From Pseudeuparius sepicola (Eukaryota > Arthropoda > Insecta > Coleoptera > Anthribidae), in NCBI GenBank assembly GCA_963920635.1, contig OY987298.1, forward strand, positions 125,497,735-125,561,734: DNA of 64,000 nt, given 5' to 3'. Of the stretch, positions 52,794-64,000 are shown in pieces. Position numbers and translations under genes: made by a program. The notes under the pieces are model-generated. The model did not search any database. It was not told where the DNA came from and saw only the letters and a list, made by a program, of their open reading frames with translations. Position 1 is the first letter of the stretch. Every line of letters begins with the position of its first letter.

Positions 52794-54527
52794 TATACAG
52801 GTTGTTTCATTAAGGGTAAAGAGGTACCATATCTAAATAATAGGCTTGGAGCTTTGGGAAAAAAATCTTTTTAAGTAATGTGGTCACGAAAAATTGCTGG
52901 AAATTATTTTTAAGTTCGTAGGCCGGCCGCTGGGGGGGCGTATTCGAAGCACTAAATTTGAAAAATTACGAATAAAGGTATATCAAAAATAATTATATTG
53001 CATTCTTCAGTAAATTGTGAACAATTTTCGTTGAGGATTTTTTGCTCTAGATCTTCAAATAAAGGTGAAACGGGAGGATAAACCTTGACTTGAAAAAATG
53101 CTGCTAACTCCGGCTTGGCTTAGGTAACCGCATTGGTCCAATTTGGGCTTGTTGAAGAGAATGTTCCTTCTTCTATCAAACGATTGCCATTTTGAATTTC
53201 ATGGTCACCGCTAGAGGGCGCAAATTGAAAAATTTCCATTTTATTACAGTTTTCTCTGAAATTTTAAATGCAATGACATATTTATTCAGTTAAAGTCGAA
53301 AAGTAGATTAAATTTAGGTACAACAAAAAATACCCAAGGTTCAAATCGATATCTTCATTAGTTTCAGAGTTATCGCCAAAAGAATAATTATTATTAACAT
53401 GTTATTTGAAAGAAGAAGGTAGATATTTGTTTTCAAAGATTTCCGTGGTCAAGCATGCCATGAAATAAATAAAAATCTGCTTGAGCGTGCGTGTTTCGTG
53501 TGGTTTCTAGGGAAGCAAAAAAGTACCTAAACGTCATTAAGCTTTAACAAGTATTGTGTCACATCTTGGATTTTTGTAAATTCCGAGATAAAATTGTGTG
53601 TTGCATTTTTTATTAAGTAATGCCTTATACTAATGCCGAGGCTTACGGTATGCTCGCCGTATATTTTCAATGTTTTGAACATGCTCCACTTGCGGAACGT
53701 GAATACGCTGTCAGGTACGAGTACCAAACGATTCTGTTTCATGGCTTGGTAGATGATTTCCGAGATAATATAATATCGATACGACAGGTAAGGTAGGTAA
53801 GTAAATTAAAAATACGTTTAACGGAATAAAAAGTGAACAAAAATAGCAATGTACGAAAAGCTCAAGCAGATTTTTATTTATTTCATGGCATGCTTGACCA
53901 CGGAAATCTAAACAAATACCTACCTTCTTCTTTCAAATAACATTAATAATTATTATTTTGGCGATAACTCCGAAACTAATGAAGATATCAATTTGAACCT
54001 TGGGTATTTTTCGTTGTAAATTTAATCTAACTTTCGATTATAACAGAATAAATATATCATTGCATTTAAAATTTCGGAGAAAATTGTAATAAAAGGGAAA
54101 TTTTACAAATTGTGCCCTCTAGCGGTGATCACGACATTCAAAATAACCTTACTGGACAATCATTTGATAGAAGAAGGAACGCTCTGTTCAACAAGCCCAA
54201 TTCGACCAATTCGGTTAAGCCAAACCGGAGTTTGCAGCATTTTTTCAAGTCAAGGTTTATCCGCCCGTTTCTGCTCTAGTTCATCATTAAAGAAAATTGT
54301 TCCAAATTTGCTGAAGAGTGCAATAAAATTATTTTAGATATACGTTTATTAGCTACTTTTTGAGAAAATTCATTTTCAAATTTACTGTTTCGAATACGCC
54401 CTCTAGTGGCCGACCTACGAACTTAAAAATAATTTCCAGCGATTTTTCCTGACTACATTACTTAAGAAGATTTTTTTCACAAAGTTCCAGGGCCATTAAT
54501 TCCACCCTTAATGAAACACCCTGTATA
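52794..54527. mobile_element. fold-back element with ~690-bp arms
   Basis: The ends are TATACAGGTTGTTTCATTAA and its complement. The arms at 52794-about 53488 and about 53857-54527 are inverted copies with moderate divergence. The central 370 bp holds a 71-codon minus frame (53527-53742) of unknown meaning. It is the largest palindrome in the window. Confidence 0.85.
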
Positions 54528-54656
54528 TTTTTTAAATTTAATTACTTATTTATATCGTTTGTATAGGGGGTTCCATCTAGAAGATAAAAGTTTGGTTGAT
54601 ATTTTGACAACAACCTGTACAATGGCGCCCCCGATAATCAATTTCCTACAACCTTT

Positions 54657-55230
54657 GTACAGGGTCATTTTTTTTAAATTCCGAATTTTGAATTTATTTT
54701 AAAAATATATGCAAAAACATACTGAAATGTTTAAAATATGTGTCTTATGTGAAATTTTCTCAAGTTTTTTATGGTGCCATCAGAATCTGCGTATCTGGTC
54801 CCGTATACAGGGTGTACTACAAAAGTTGTAGGTATGTTTATAAGTTCTTAATAAAAACAAAAATTCGGCTATATATCATTTCCATGGCACACTGCTCGAT
54901 TTTTGAAATTTAATAAATATATCGTAAAATCACAATAAAAATGTAAATATTATTAAAACTGTAAAACATAAATATAGAAATGTATATATATTTAAGAACC
55001 TCTTTTTAAGTGCTATTACGTAGTGCAATAAAATACAGGGTGTTCTATTTAAAAAAATGCAAGTTTGTAGTACACCCTGTATACGGGACCAGATACGCAG
55101 ATTCTGATAGCACCATAAAAAACTTGAGAAAATTTCACATAAGACACATATTTTAAATATTTCAGTATGTTTTTGCATATATTTTTAAAATAAATTCAAA
55201 TTTCGGAATTTAAAAAAAATGCCCCTGTAC
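54657..55230. mobile_element. fold-back element
   Basis: The arms (54657-54830 and about 55053-55230) are nearly perfect inverted repeats that also contain inner TATACAGGGTGTACTAC / GTAGTACACCCTGTATA termini. This suggests one palindromic element inserted in or grown from another. No gene. Confidence 0.8.
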
Positions 55231-55309
55231 CACTGTTTGCTAGGGCGACAAATCACAAAGTGAAGGAGGTGAAAATAAATCTCATTCGTGAATATCCATT
55301 ACGACTTTT

Positions 55310-55544
55310 TACGAAAGCGCAGAAGGGCCACCAAAAATTAAAATAGGTTTTATCTTAATAAGGCAGAATTTCTGAGAAACAAGTCAGAATTTCTGAGAAA
55401 CAAGTCAGAATTTCTGACTTAAGCCAGAATTTCTTTTTTTGAAATTCTGATTTAAGTCAGAAATTCTGACTTGTTTCTCAGCAATTCTGACTTATTAAGA
55501 TAAAACCTATTTTTTATTTTTGTTGGCCCTTCTGCGCTTTCGTA
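55310..55544. mobile_element. small relative of the 39593 element
   Basis: The termini TACGAAAGCGCAGAAGGGCC and complement match the ends of the 39593-40240 element at most positions. The subterminal repeats differ completely: CAGAATTTCTGA-type units, three on the left and two on the right. 235 bp, non-coding. Confidence 0.7.
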
Positions 55545-56252
55545 ATATTTTGTATTCATTCTACATTTATTTTCGATGAACTGCTACAAGAGTTATCAAT
55601 TTATATTAATGTTATTAAATGTCGTAACGCTCAGTTGGAGTATAATGAATATGTTTCTCTCACAAATAATTTAACTGTCAATACTTTACATAATCGATAT
55701 TCAAATAAAATTCTAGATGTAAGAAAGGCCTACCCTTTCCCGTTCCCCAATCCCCACCCTCAATTAATTATTGGAACTCGAGGCGCAAAGGCGACCGCAG
55801 TTGTACCAATCACGCTCCGCCGATCACAATTGACGGGGGAGATTGCATTATCGGCACTGTCGTTACGGAAAATTAAAACTTAACGAGTTTTCACTCGCGC
55901 CTAGAGAACTTCCAATTCAATTATTGATTGATGTATTTAACCGTTTTCTATCCTGATATTCACCACAAATAACTAGATAAAAATGCTAAAAGAAGCACTA
56001 AATATCAACGCATTTTGCTGTGTTTTTTCTTTGTTCCGTCATTTCCGACCTGTGCCGCAATTTTTTTAACGTGACTTTAACATGACTTAGTGTCCATGAT
56101 TCGGAATCGACGTGTGGCAACTATTAACGAGTCGATCGATAATTCGTAAGGATGAGGATGTTCATTTTTGTCTCACATATTTTAATCGCTTAAACAATCG
56201 CTTATACTATGGTGTACAAATATTTTTACCTTTATTACGAACAGAACAATTA
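55545..56252. other. intergenic, no feature recognised
   Basis: The 82-codon + frame at 55635-55883 has no domain and is not supported. The remainder is AT-rich. Confidence 0.35.
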
Positions 56253-57002
56253 TTTTCAGGGGTAATATAACAAATGGTGTGCCTATTATCGATAATACCT
56301 TTCGTTAATTTTACGAATTATAATCCCAAAGCTGAAAATACCACGACTGCGCAGCAGGAGTGGTATTTTCTTAGCATGGGAATTATAATGAGTTATAAAT
56401 TAAGGAAAGGTATTATCTATTATTAGGCATACCACGAGTTGTATTTAAAAATATAATTTAACAATTGCAAATAGTTTGACAGCTAGTTGTCATCTAAGAG
56501 AGTAGGATTTCAGCGAGAATTCAACGCCTGCCAATATGAACCAAGGAAATGATATGATTTTTGAAATATTAACCAATCAGGTGATGATTTCAGCGATAAT
56601 ACCACTATACCTAGTTACGCTAAACCAATAACATATTCAGAACCGAAAGTTTAACCTAAATGACAGCAGCTGTCAAACTAACTATTTGCAGTTGTTAAAT
56701 TCTCTTTTTAAATACAACTCGAGGTATGCCTAATAATAGATAATACCTTTCCTTAATTTATCACTCATTATAATCCCAATGCTAAGAAAATACCACTCCT
56801 GCTGCGCAGTCGTGGTATTTTCAGCTTTGGGATTATAATTCGTAAAATTAACGAAAGGTATTATCGATAATAGGGATACCAGTTGTTATATTACCCCTGA
56901 AAATACCACTAGTGGTATTATCGCTGAAATCATCACCTGATTGGTTAATATTTCAAAAATCATATCATTTCATTGGTTCATATTGGCAGGCGTTGAATTC
57001 TC
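56253..57002. repeat. complex palindrome ~750 bp
   Basis: The inner arms (56253-56483 and 56668-56902) and the outer pair (56510-56600 against 56912-57002) are inverted copies. The arms include smaller hairpins around GATAATACC/GGTATTATC and an ACCACGACTGCGCAGCAG block. The outer stretch with AACGCCTGCC and AATCAGGTGATGATTTCAGC occurs a third time at 63076-63170, showing a dispersed repeat family. Confidence 0.75.
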
Positions 57003-58435
57003 AGATTTATTGTCTAGCGGAACTCCAGACCTAGATAAACATCTGTAATATATTATTATGTGTATAGTAGCAGTGACTATAGAAAGATAGTCACTGATAG
57101 TAGTAGGTATTTCTAGTAACTTGAAACAGCATAAAAACTCAAATTGGCGTCACAAAAAGAATATTGGACATAAGCGTCAAGCAGTTTTCAGAAATATACA
57201 TATTCTACAAGCAACATAATATTTCACTTTTAAGGTTTTTTAAGGTTGTCGTCAAACACAATAATATAATATTGTCAAAAGGTCTCTAAAAAGCCATATC
57301 GCAAGTATATTCTAAAATCTGTGAAATTATGGCACGTTGTATCCACCGCATTTCGCTGCACGCGTGGCCAGCCGTCGAACAGTGTAACCCATGCAAATAT
57401 TGGTGATATTATATTAGGCGAGCATGCAGTCACTTGTTTCTACTAAAATATCTATCATCTCTGTCTCCTTCGTCCCTTTTCATTACTACCAGATGCGGTT
57501 TAATATGGTTAACAAAGTGTTTCGTCTCGTATTTTATTGCCGAGGCGCCTGTTCTCTAGCTACCCTGGTAAAAGTATAAATAAACTTACTTGGAACACAG
57601 TGATATAAGGGGCACGATCTATTTCATAGTATTTACCACGCACTGCTTAAAAATACCGGACTTTAATTCTCAATAAAAACTATTGCGGACCAGCTGATTT
57701 TTTCCAATTGTTCTTGGATTGTATTCCAATCAAACGATGACACAGTGCTGGTTTATCCGCTGGGGGCGCTGGGGCCCGGTTCCGATCTGCACATTATGCG
57801 CATGCAAAAACATTATAACTGACAAAAGTCTAGTTTTCAGGAGAGAGGTTTAAAAACTTTGGCTATTAAAAATGATAATATATTTTTAACTAATGGATAT
57901 TTTTGTATTTTTTTCAATAGAATGCTTTTAGATGAGTGGGTATTAACTTCTATTATACCTAGATACTTTTTCGAACAAGAGAGTGTGTCTACTTTTTTTT
58001 TGTACTTCAAATTCCAAAAATGTCATCAATTTTACGGTAAAAACATTGCACAGTCCTTTACAATGTTTTTCCATGGTACAATTTTAAATATTAGAAGTTA
58101 CAATGTTTTTACTTTTAGCTTTCTTAAAACAGACCATATTCGTTTGATTTAACATACAGATGAAAAAATTAAATGGCTGCAGTAAATAATTGTAAAACAG
58201 GTAAAAATGGAAAAATTGACTTCTTTTAGTCTATAATAAGACAAGTATTATAATTGTAAACGTATCGTGTCTCAATAAAACTTCGTAAGAACATTGTAAA
58301 TGCCATTACCTTTAAAAAACTTGTGGTTTTTCCAGACAAAAATATAGCGTTACAATGTTTTAACAGTCGAACTAATGGAAACCCAAAATTGTAACTGTCT
58401 TCAGCAGAAATCAAAATAAAATTCAAAGGTTTTTA
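57003..58435. other. AT-rich intergenic, no gene recognised
   Basis: No supported gene. The 97-codon + frame at 57859-58152 is AT-driven (Phe/Ile/Leu-rich) and has no recognisable domain. Confidence 0.35.
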
Positions 58436-58760
58436 TGCGGTCGACGTAGACCTTGTCAAGGAGGCAGCCAATAAGAAAGCGAGCGAAGTCAGGCCAGTAT
58501 AAAAAGTGCCGTGCACCGAAATAAGGATTGCGCTTTATTTTACGGATTTTGGTTTTGTGTATAGAGTTTTGTTTGGTGTTGTTTTGTGTGAAACGAAATT
58601 ATTTTTTTTGTTTTGGTTTGAATTATTTCAAAGTTTTATTTTATTATATTTTAGAGCATTTAAATAAAATTTTTATCGCCACCTTAGACTCGGTCTTGTT
58701 TTACAAAACAAACGCTGCCCAAGCGTTTTTATGCTGGTCCAAGTGAGTTCATTTATACCA
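58436..58760 (+). promoter_or_regulatory. promoter-like or solo-LTR-like segment
   Basis: A CCAAT (about 58469) is followed by TATAAAAAGTG (58498-58508) and, about 160 bp later, by an AATAAA (58663). That order (CAAT, TATA, poly(A) signal within about 200 bp) is the layout of a retrotransposon LTR. I could not define TG...CA ends or a target duplication, so a host promoter is also possible. Confidence 0.35.
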
Positions 58761-59230
58761 AACCTACACGTTGACCGAGTACTCATCTGTTGTCTGTTGT
58801 ATTCCTATGCGTTTGGCAAGGATCACATAATATGCCGTTCTATATATGAAAGATGAGGATAACACAGTGAGTTTAATCAATACCTCTCCTTTAACCCTTC
58901 TCTAAAATTTGTATCCTTACCAGCATGGCTGTTGCCACTATACAGGGTGTCCCAGGAGGAAACGGATATGGCTAGCTCAGATTAATCAGAAATGGCTATT
59001 AAAAACCCTCAATTATCCTTTTTTACAGATTTACAGGGTGATTCATCAATTTTTACCAATATTTTCGCAGGCAACAACAACTATTGCACGGCCTTCTAGT
59101 AGTTGTAGAGGACGCAAAAGTTTGCTACATCTCACCGTTACTAACTAATATCAATTGGAATAAATAACAATTAATTAGCCGATGGAAACCGTATGCTCCG
59201 GTAGTTAAGTGCCTACAGCTACAGTAGGAA

Positions 59231-60540
59231 CGCCGCATGCGTAAAGCCATTATCCAGTATAGCACAGCACAAGACGAGCTGAACTGCACTGGTGTTTTTA
59301 AGTTACTTACACTACGTTGCGATGAAAATCTCCTGTTCAGTACAACGCAACGACAATAACTTTCACCCGTTATTTAAATTTACGTTTAAATCAGAAATAA
59401 GTGAGTTTTAAATATAGATAATATAAAAACAAATTTACTTTATTTACAAGGTGCCGGTGCCTAAAATAATGAAGACATTGTATTTAAGCTATTTACAAAA
59501 ATTTATATAACTTCAGCTGTTGTTTCAACTGAATGCGTTTCATTCTCTATAATGAAAGAATTCCTATCCGCATAAAATTCAGAAAAGTTATTTTTAGCAG
59601 AATCTGAAAATAAAAATTAAAATAGATAATATGTATTTTTTTTTGTATATTAACATATAAACTGGAAATATTAGAGGCTGTCCCAGTTAAGACTTTACAA
59701 GCTATTATCTCGGTCATTTTTAAGGTAAATTGATGGCTCAAAAACTAAACTTGTGTACTTTATTCCGAGGAATCGAATCCTGCCAAGAACGAAGCAATAA
59801 TTATATAAATTTAATTATTAAATTTCAAACAAAAAAGTTAACTGTTTTTTTTTAATCAGCATGGCGATTTTGTTGCAGTTTTTATTAGGGTGATAAAAAA
59901 TCTGCAACGCACACTTGAATATCGCTTTACGATTTAGCCGAAAGTGACTTATTTTGTTCTACGCAAGAAGTCACGAGCTATTTTCTTAGTGATTTTTCAG
60001 ATAAACTAAAACTTGTATAGTTTTTTCCAAGGAATCGAATGGCGAACGAAACAATTGAATTTCAAACAAAAAATAATCGCCAAATACTTAACTGTTTCTT
60101 TTTTCATTAAGATGGCGATTTTGTTGCATTTTTTTATATTAGACTAGTAACAACAAAACTGTCTTGTAAAGATAATCGCTCGTAACGTCTTAACTGGGAC
60201 TCCCTGTACATGGAAAATGTACCCTGGATATAAAAAATATTTAGTAAAGTTATGCATAACTGAACCAAGCGTAATTTCTTATTGTAATAATTGTAATTTG
60301 TTATTGTGATATTAGTATATTTTTGCTTAAAGTTTATATGTATACAAAAGTTTGAAATAGTATAGTATATTGGTCTCTGTTGGTAGAGCGCTCGGTATGG
60401 CCTAGGGCATTGTGTTGAATTGTCTAAGATACGGCAGCGTCGGTACAACAAAATGCCAGTGCGTTTCAACACAAATTTAGCAAATCTATGTGCTGTGCTG
60501 CACTGGACAATGGCTTTACGCGTCGCGCGTGGAGTGCATT
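59231..60540. mobile_element. element with ~45-bp inverted repeats and a nested unit
   Basis: The sequence around CGTAAAGCCATTATCCAGT (59240-59259) recurs inverted at about 60500-60530 with CAGCACAGCACA next to it. Inside lies a second unit (59676-60209) with its own ends. A tRNA D-arm-like stretch (GTTGGTAGAGCGCTCGG) occurs at about 60369 but no T-arm follows. Confidence 0.45.
59676..60209. mobile_element. nested inverted-repeat unit
   Basis: The ends are GGCTGTCCCAGTTAAGAC and GTCTTAACTGGGACTCCC. The interior has two diverged direct copies of a ~240-bp block, each with GAGGAATCGAAT or AAGGAATCGAAT and ATGGCGATTTTGTTGCA. Non-coding. Confidence 0.65.
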
Positions 60541-60673
60541 TTTTCAATCGTTATCGTTTTACGTGATATGCTATTAAAACATCCTTTATTATTTATAATT
60601 GCAGGTAAGTATTAAAAAATATTTCTTTAATAAATGCATTTGTTCCCCCTATGATGCGAACTTTTTGGAGGTA

Positions 60674-61456
60674 CTTATATTTGATTTTTCGAGAAAAAGT
60701 CATTCTTGATAAAAAGTTTTGCTTGTTCTTAAAATAAGTTGGGCATGGAAAAAGTTAACATTACTTACACTGGGTGGCCGGAAAATTGAAAAAACGTTAA
60801 TGATCTTAAGAGTAAACTACGTCTATTTGTAGATATAGTAAAAAAACTTATAAAGTTCAGCGAAGTAAGTTACTGAAGTGTCCAAAATTTCAAAGAGTTA
60901 GGCCTACTTTGATTTTTTGATTTTTTTCTTGTTACTCTTTGATTAAATGGTTTTCTGTAAATAGTATGACAAAACTGTATTAACAAAAGTTACTCAGAAT
61001 GGAAAACTGCGCCTGATGACAAAATTTAACAATTCTAGGCCTACTTTGAATTTTGGAAAATATTGGAAGAAACTCAAAGTAGGCCAGGATTGTCAAAATT
61101 TTTTCATTGTACACAGTTTCCTACTCTGAGTAACTTTTGTTAATACAGTTTTGTCACACTATATACAGAAAAACATTTAATCGAAGAATAACAAGAAAAA
61201 AATCAAAAAATTAAAGTAGGCCTTACACTTTGAAATTTTGTACACCTAAGTAACTTAACACGCTGAACAAATTTTCTCTATAACTTTTTTCAGTATCTCT
61301 AGAAATAGAGCCAGTTTACTCTTATGTTAATTAACGTTTTTTCAATTTTCTGGTCACCCAGTATAAGTAATGTTAACTTCTTCCATGCCAATCTTATTCC
61401 AATAGCAAGCAAAACTTTTTATCAAGACTGACTTTTTCTCGAAAAATCAAATATAA
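60674..61456. mobile_element. almost perfect 780-bp palindrome
   Basis: The two halves are inverted copies meeting near 61050 with almost no spacer. An inner pair of termini CACTGGGTGGCC / GGTCACCCAGT lies about 100 bp from each end. It would form a cruciform or, if transcribed, a long hairpin RNA. No gene. Confidence 0.8.
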
Positions 61457-61499
61457 GAAACTTTACAAGAGTGCGGTACTCCATCTGGGGACACACTGT

Positions 61500-61790
61500 A
61501 TATATAAACGGCCAGGCAAGTTTCAGACGGGGGCGGAGAAGTGGTAATAAGACTCGAGGCGGCCAGGGAAGATTCCCCGGCGGGTTTCAGGTGCTAATGA
61601 GGCGAAGCAGCCGCCTACGAAGACGTACGGCGGAGGATTAGGGCGGACGGCTCAAAGGACCGTTTGCCTGAGGCGGCAACACGATGACATCTTTGCGGGG
61701 GGAGCCTTTTGCAGTTTGCCCACGGAAAACTTCGCTGGAAGGGTTAGAGTGTTGTCCGCTCATCTATTCAAGGTGTTCGTGCACATAATG
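61500..61790. other. GC-rich island between repeats
   Basis: Its base composition is sharply different from the flanks. It contains GTGCTAATGAGG and GGATTAGGG homeodomain-like cores and several GGCGG blocks. No coding frame is supported. It may be a host regulatory element. Confidence 0.35.
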
Positions 61791-63075
61791 TTGCCAATGG
61801 AACTGTAGCCTTTACTTCGCTAATTATACAGTGACACACCTAAACTCATCATTATAATGGGAAAGTTTTTATTATTCATTCGATTTATTAATTGATGTAG
61901 AAAATTGTTTTTGCTTAAAAAAACGATGTAAATTGATGCGCTCCAAAGCAACCAGATGGTTTTCGTTATCTGTCAAATTTGCCATTAAAAAAAAATTGAA
62001 AATGGCATTATTTCTAAAATTTTGGAAAAATGTTGTCAATTTTATAAACTTTACCAGATTTTAGACCTTTAGAAAATACTTTAATTTTTATTTTTTCTAA
62101 ATAACAATAATTAATAATTTTAGTAAACCTACCACATAAAATCATTTAACTGTCTACATCCATTTGCATTGTTACCTAAATTTAATTTTAAACCCATTTT
62201 TTTTATGTAGTTTCGATAGTTTTCTCGTTTCAATAGTTAAGTAAGAAAACCCAAGACGACATTGATAACAATAGATGGCATAGAAACATCTGCTATTACT
62301 TTTATTTTTTTTATCTTCATATTCCAACGCCTGACAGACGCTAGCACAGAGAAACTATAAGGGAAGAGAGCCATCTACAAGTGGATAGTAGGTTTAAAAC
62401 GACATTTAATAATAACAATGCATAAATTTAGACAATAAACGTTTTAAAATTGTATGATTTGATGTAGGTTTTCTAAAATTCATTTGAGTGTTTAGAAGAA
62501 AAAAAAAACATAATATTTTTTAGGGGACCAAAATCTAGTATTTAGCGGTATAAAAGTGAATGGCGTACACCTTCTCTATGCAACATTTTTTTATTAATTT
62601 TGAGCAATAATTACATTTTCAGAAAAATAAAAAACATAACATGTCATAGTTAACAGATAAAGAAAATGGCATGATTGCCCTTGAGCACGTAATTTTTCAT
62701 TATTTATTTTTAAGCATAAGCAACTGGCAACGTCAAAATGTATTTAAATCTAATAATAAAAAAATCAAAAATGTAATATACACAATGTGTCCACAGATGG
62801 TGTGTCAAACTATAGGTGTAAATGATAAAACAATTAGGAGTTTAAATTTGACAGGCCTGCTTTCTTAGAAGATAATTTGGGTAAAATTTTTATTTTTCAA
62901 AAATCGGATAGGCCATGCCTGGAGCCAAAAACTTATTTTATTTAAGTAAAATGCATTTTCGGTAAGAGATATTTGAAAATAATTGACATACTTTGAAATT
63001 TGTGATTTTTCAAGCGTTAGTTCGGGTAAAGTACGGTAAAGTACCTTTTTCGAAAACATATTGTAAATTTTTACC
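61791..63075. other. AT-rich intergenic with weak inverted repeats
   Basis: Loose inverted matches (for example about 62100-62170 against 62380-62475) suggest an old fold-back unit; clean ends were not found. No gene. Confidence 0.35.
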
Positions 63076-63170
63076 AAACAATTCAACGCCTGCCTATATG
63101 AACCAATGAAATGGCATAATTTGTGAAATAACCAATCAGGTGATGATTTCAGCGATTATACCTCTAGGTA
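63076..63170. repeat. dispersed repeat copy (same family as 56510-56600)
   Basis: It carries ATTCAACGCCTGCC, CCAATCAGGTGATGATTTC and GCGATTATACC in the same order as both outer arms of the 56.2-57.0 kb palindrome. Confidence 0.75.
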
Positions 63171-63380
63171 GGGATAATTTCCTGACAGTACTAAATTTAG
63201 TATAGGACTAGAAGATAAAATTGCAGTTAACGCATTGTTCGTTTAATATTTGTTAACACAAGAAATATATTTAAAACTGAAGGCTCATCCGAAATAACAG
63301 CTGTGAAATATACTTCAACTTTCAAGCATATATAGTAATTAAATTTAATTGCGACTAGTTAAATAAATTTTGTACAGAAG

Positions 63381-63455
63381 CACAATAGTATAGTGCCATG
63401 ATTCTCACTTTAGGTCAAGAGGTGCCGGGTTTAAATCCCGCGCGGTGGCGGCTAC
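63381..63455 (+). ncRNA. tRNA-Pro-like sequence, probable pseudogene or SINE head
   Basis: The stretch matches eukaryotic tRNA-Pro (AGG) in order: an A-box-like TAGTATAGTG, ATGATTCTC, anticodon loop CTTTAGGTC with AGG, GAGGT variable region, and T-arm GCCGGGTTTAAATCCCG. The acceptor stem does not pair well and the D-arm is altered (GCCATG for GGTATG). It is most likely a tRNA-derived SINE head or pseudogene. Confidence 0.6.
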
Positions 63456-64000
63456 TTTTTTTATTTTTAAATCACATTTTCGAAAAGTCAAAATACTTAT
63501 TTATAATTTTTGTAGTTAATTTATTTAATAAGTTTGCTTGTCAAATTACGTTTAAACGCGGAATAATTAAAATGATTAAAGTTTTTAAATCCTCTTCCTA
63601 AATACACAACTCGCGGTATTTCTTTCGTTAATTTATGAATGCCGCGGTGGCGATGTTCGAATCGTCGCTGAACTATTTGGACTGCATGTTTTTCTGCTTT
63701 CGAGTCTAGGTCGAGGAAGATGCATGCACATGTCTTTATAGAAAAACACAGTTGATGGCTAAGAGCGCTGGACAAATTTGTAAATTCACAATATTGCTCC
63801 TTTATATAGCTTTATTTTAATAATATTAATAGTTCGATTTACTAATTGTTATACGCTCACTGGGATTACTACGGTTTTCCGTAGTAGATACTTGTGCGAA
63901 TGCCATCCTGGTTCTATCGGGAAAAGTCAGCCCTAGCCGCAAATGGCAACGAAGAGAAAATAATAGTAAGTGCCCACGTCCCCCGCACAAGCATTCAGTT
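63456..64000. other. intergenic, no feature recognised
   Basis: It may be the body of a SINE after the tRNA-like head for the first 100-200 bases. The minus frame at 63521-63775 has no domain. No gene recognised. Confidence 0.3.

Noticed and set aside
60361..60420. tRNA gene suggested by GTTGGTAGAGCGCTCGG
   Set aside because: Only a D-arm/A-box match; no anticodon stem or T-arm follows at the right distance.

Overview
The window is AT-rich, repeat-dense nuclear DNA of an animal, most likely an insect. Signs of this are a Polinton with insect-type promoters (TATA box plus TCAGTT initiator), many short fold-back elements starting with ACAGGGTG, and remains of hAT, Tc1, mariner, Penelope-like and Jockey-like elements. 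I recognise no host protein-coding gene. Order or species cannot be read from the sequence; a beetle or hemipteran would fit but this is a guess.

The main feature is a complete-ended Maverick/Polinton (adintovirus-like) DNA transposon at 15540-33385 (17,846 bp). It has 107-bp terminal inverted repeats (106/107 identical, starting AG) and a 6-bp target duplication AACATG. The left part (15.7-21.4 kb) carries small accessory genes on both strands: a 106-aa protein with a nested 55-aa frame, an acidic zinc-ribbon protein, a frameshifted nuclease-like protein and a frameshifted gene of unknown role. The centre is an intact 1245-aa protein-primed family B DNA polymerase on the + strand. The right part (25.3-33.2 kb) is a compact minus-strand block. 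Read in its direction of transcription it holds a PLA2-like/hydrophobic protein, an adenain-like protease, a penton-like minor capsid protein, a small overlapping frame, a double-jelly-roll major capsid protein (broken), a small membrane protein, a packaging ATPase with two C2H2 zinc fingers at its N-terminus, a DUF8207-type protein, a coiled-coil protein (broken), a retrovirus-type integrase with chromodomain (broken) and a possibly PC4-like acidic protein. Polymerase, integrase, protease, ATPase and the capsid proteins form the replication, integration and virion set of a virus-like transposon. Integrase and major capsid protein are interrupted, so this copy looks unable to act alone unless the indels are assembly errors; several fall in homopolymer runs.

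Left flank (1-15.5 kb): six inverted-repeat (fold-back) units, a ~350-bp tandem duplication, a hAT-type element with an 8-bp duplication (11234-12092) and several GC-rich islands. Right flank (33.4-64 kb): a Jockey-like reverse transcriptase scrap, a CGGCCGGCC-rich element with a related element 15 kb away, a nest of mariner-like, Penelope-like and TIR elements (40742-44300), a Tc1 transposase remnant split by a hAT MITE, several large palindromes, a periodic array of a 20-bp motif at 52.0-52.6 kb, and a tRNA-Pro-like sequence near 63.4 kb. GC-rich islands between the repeats may be host regulatory DNA.
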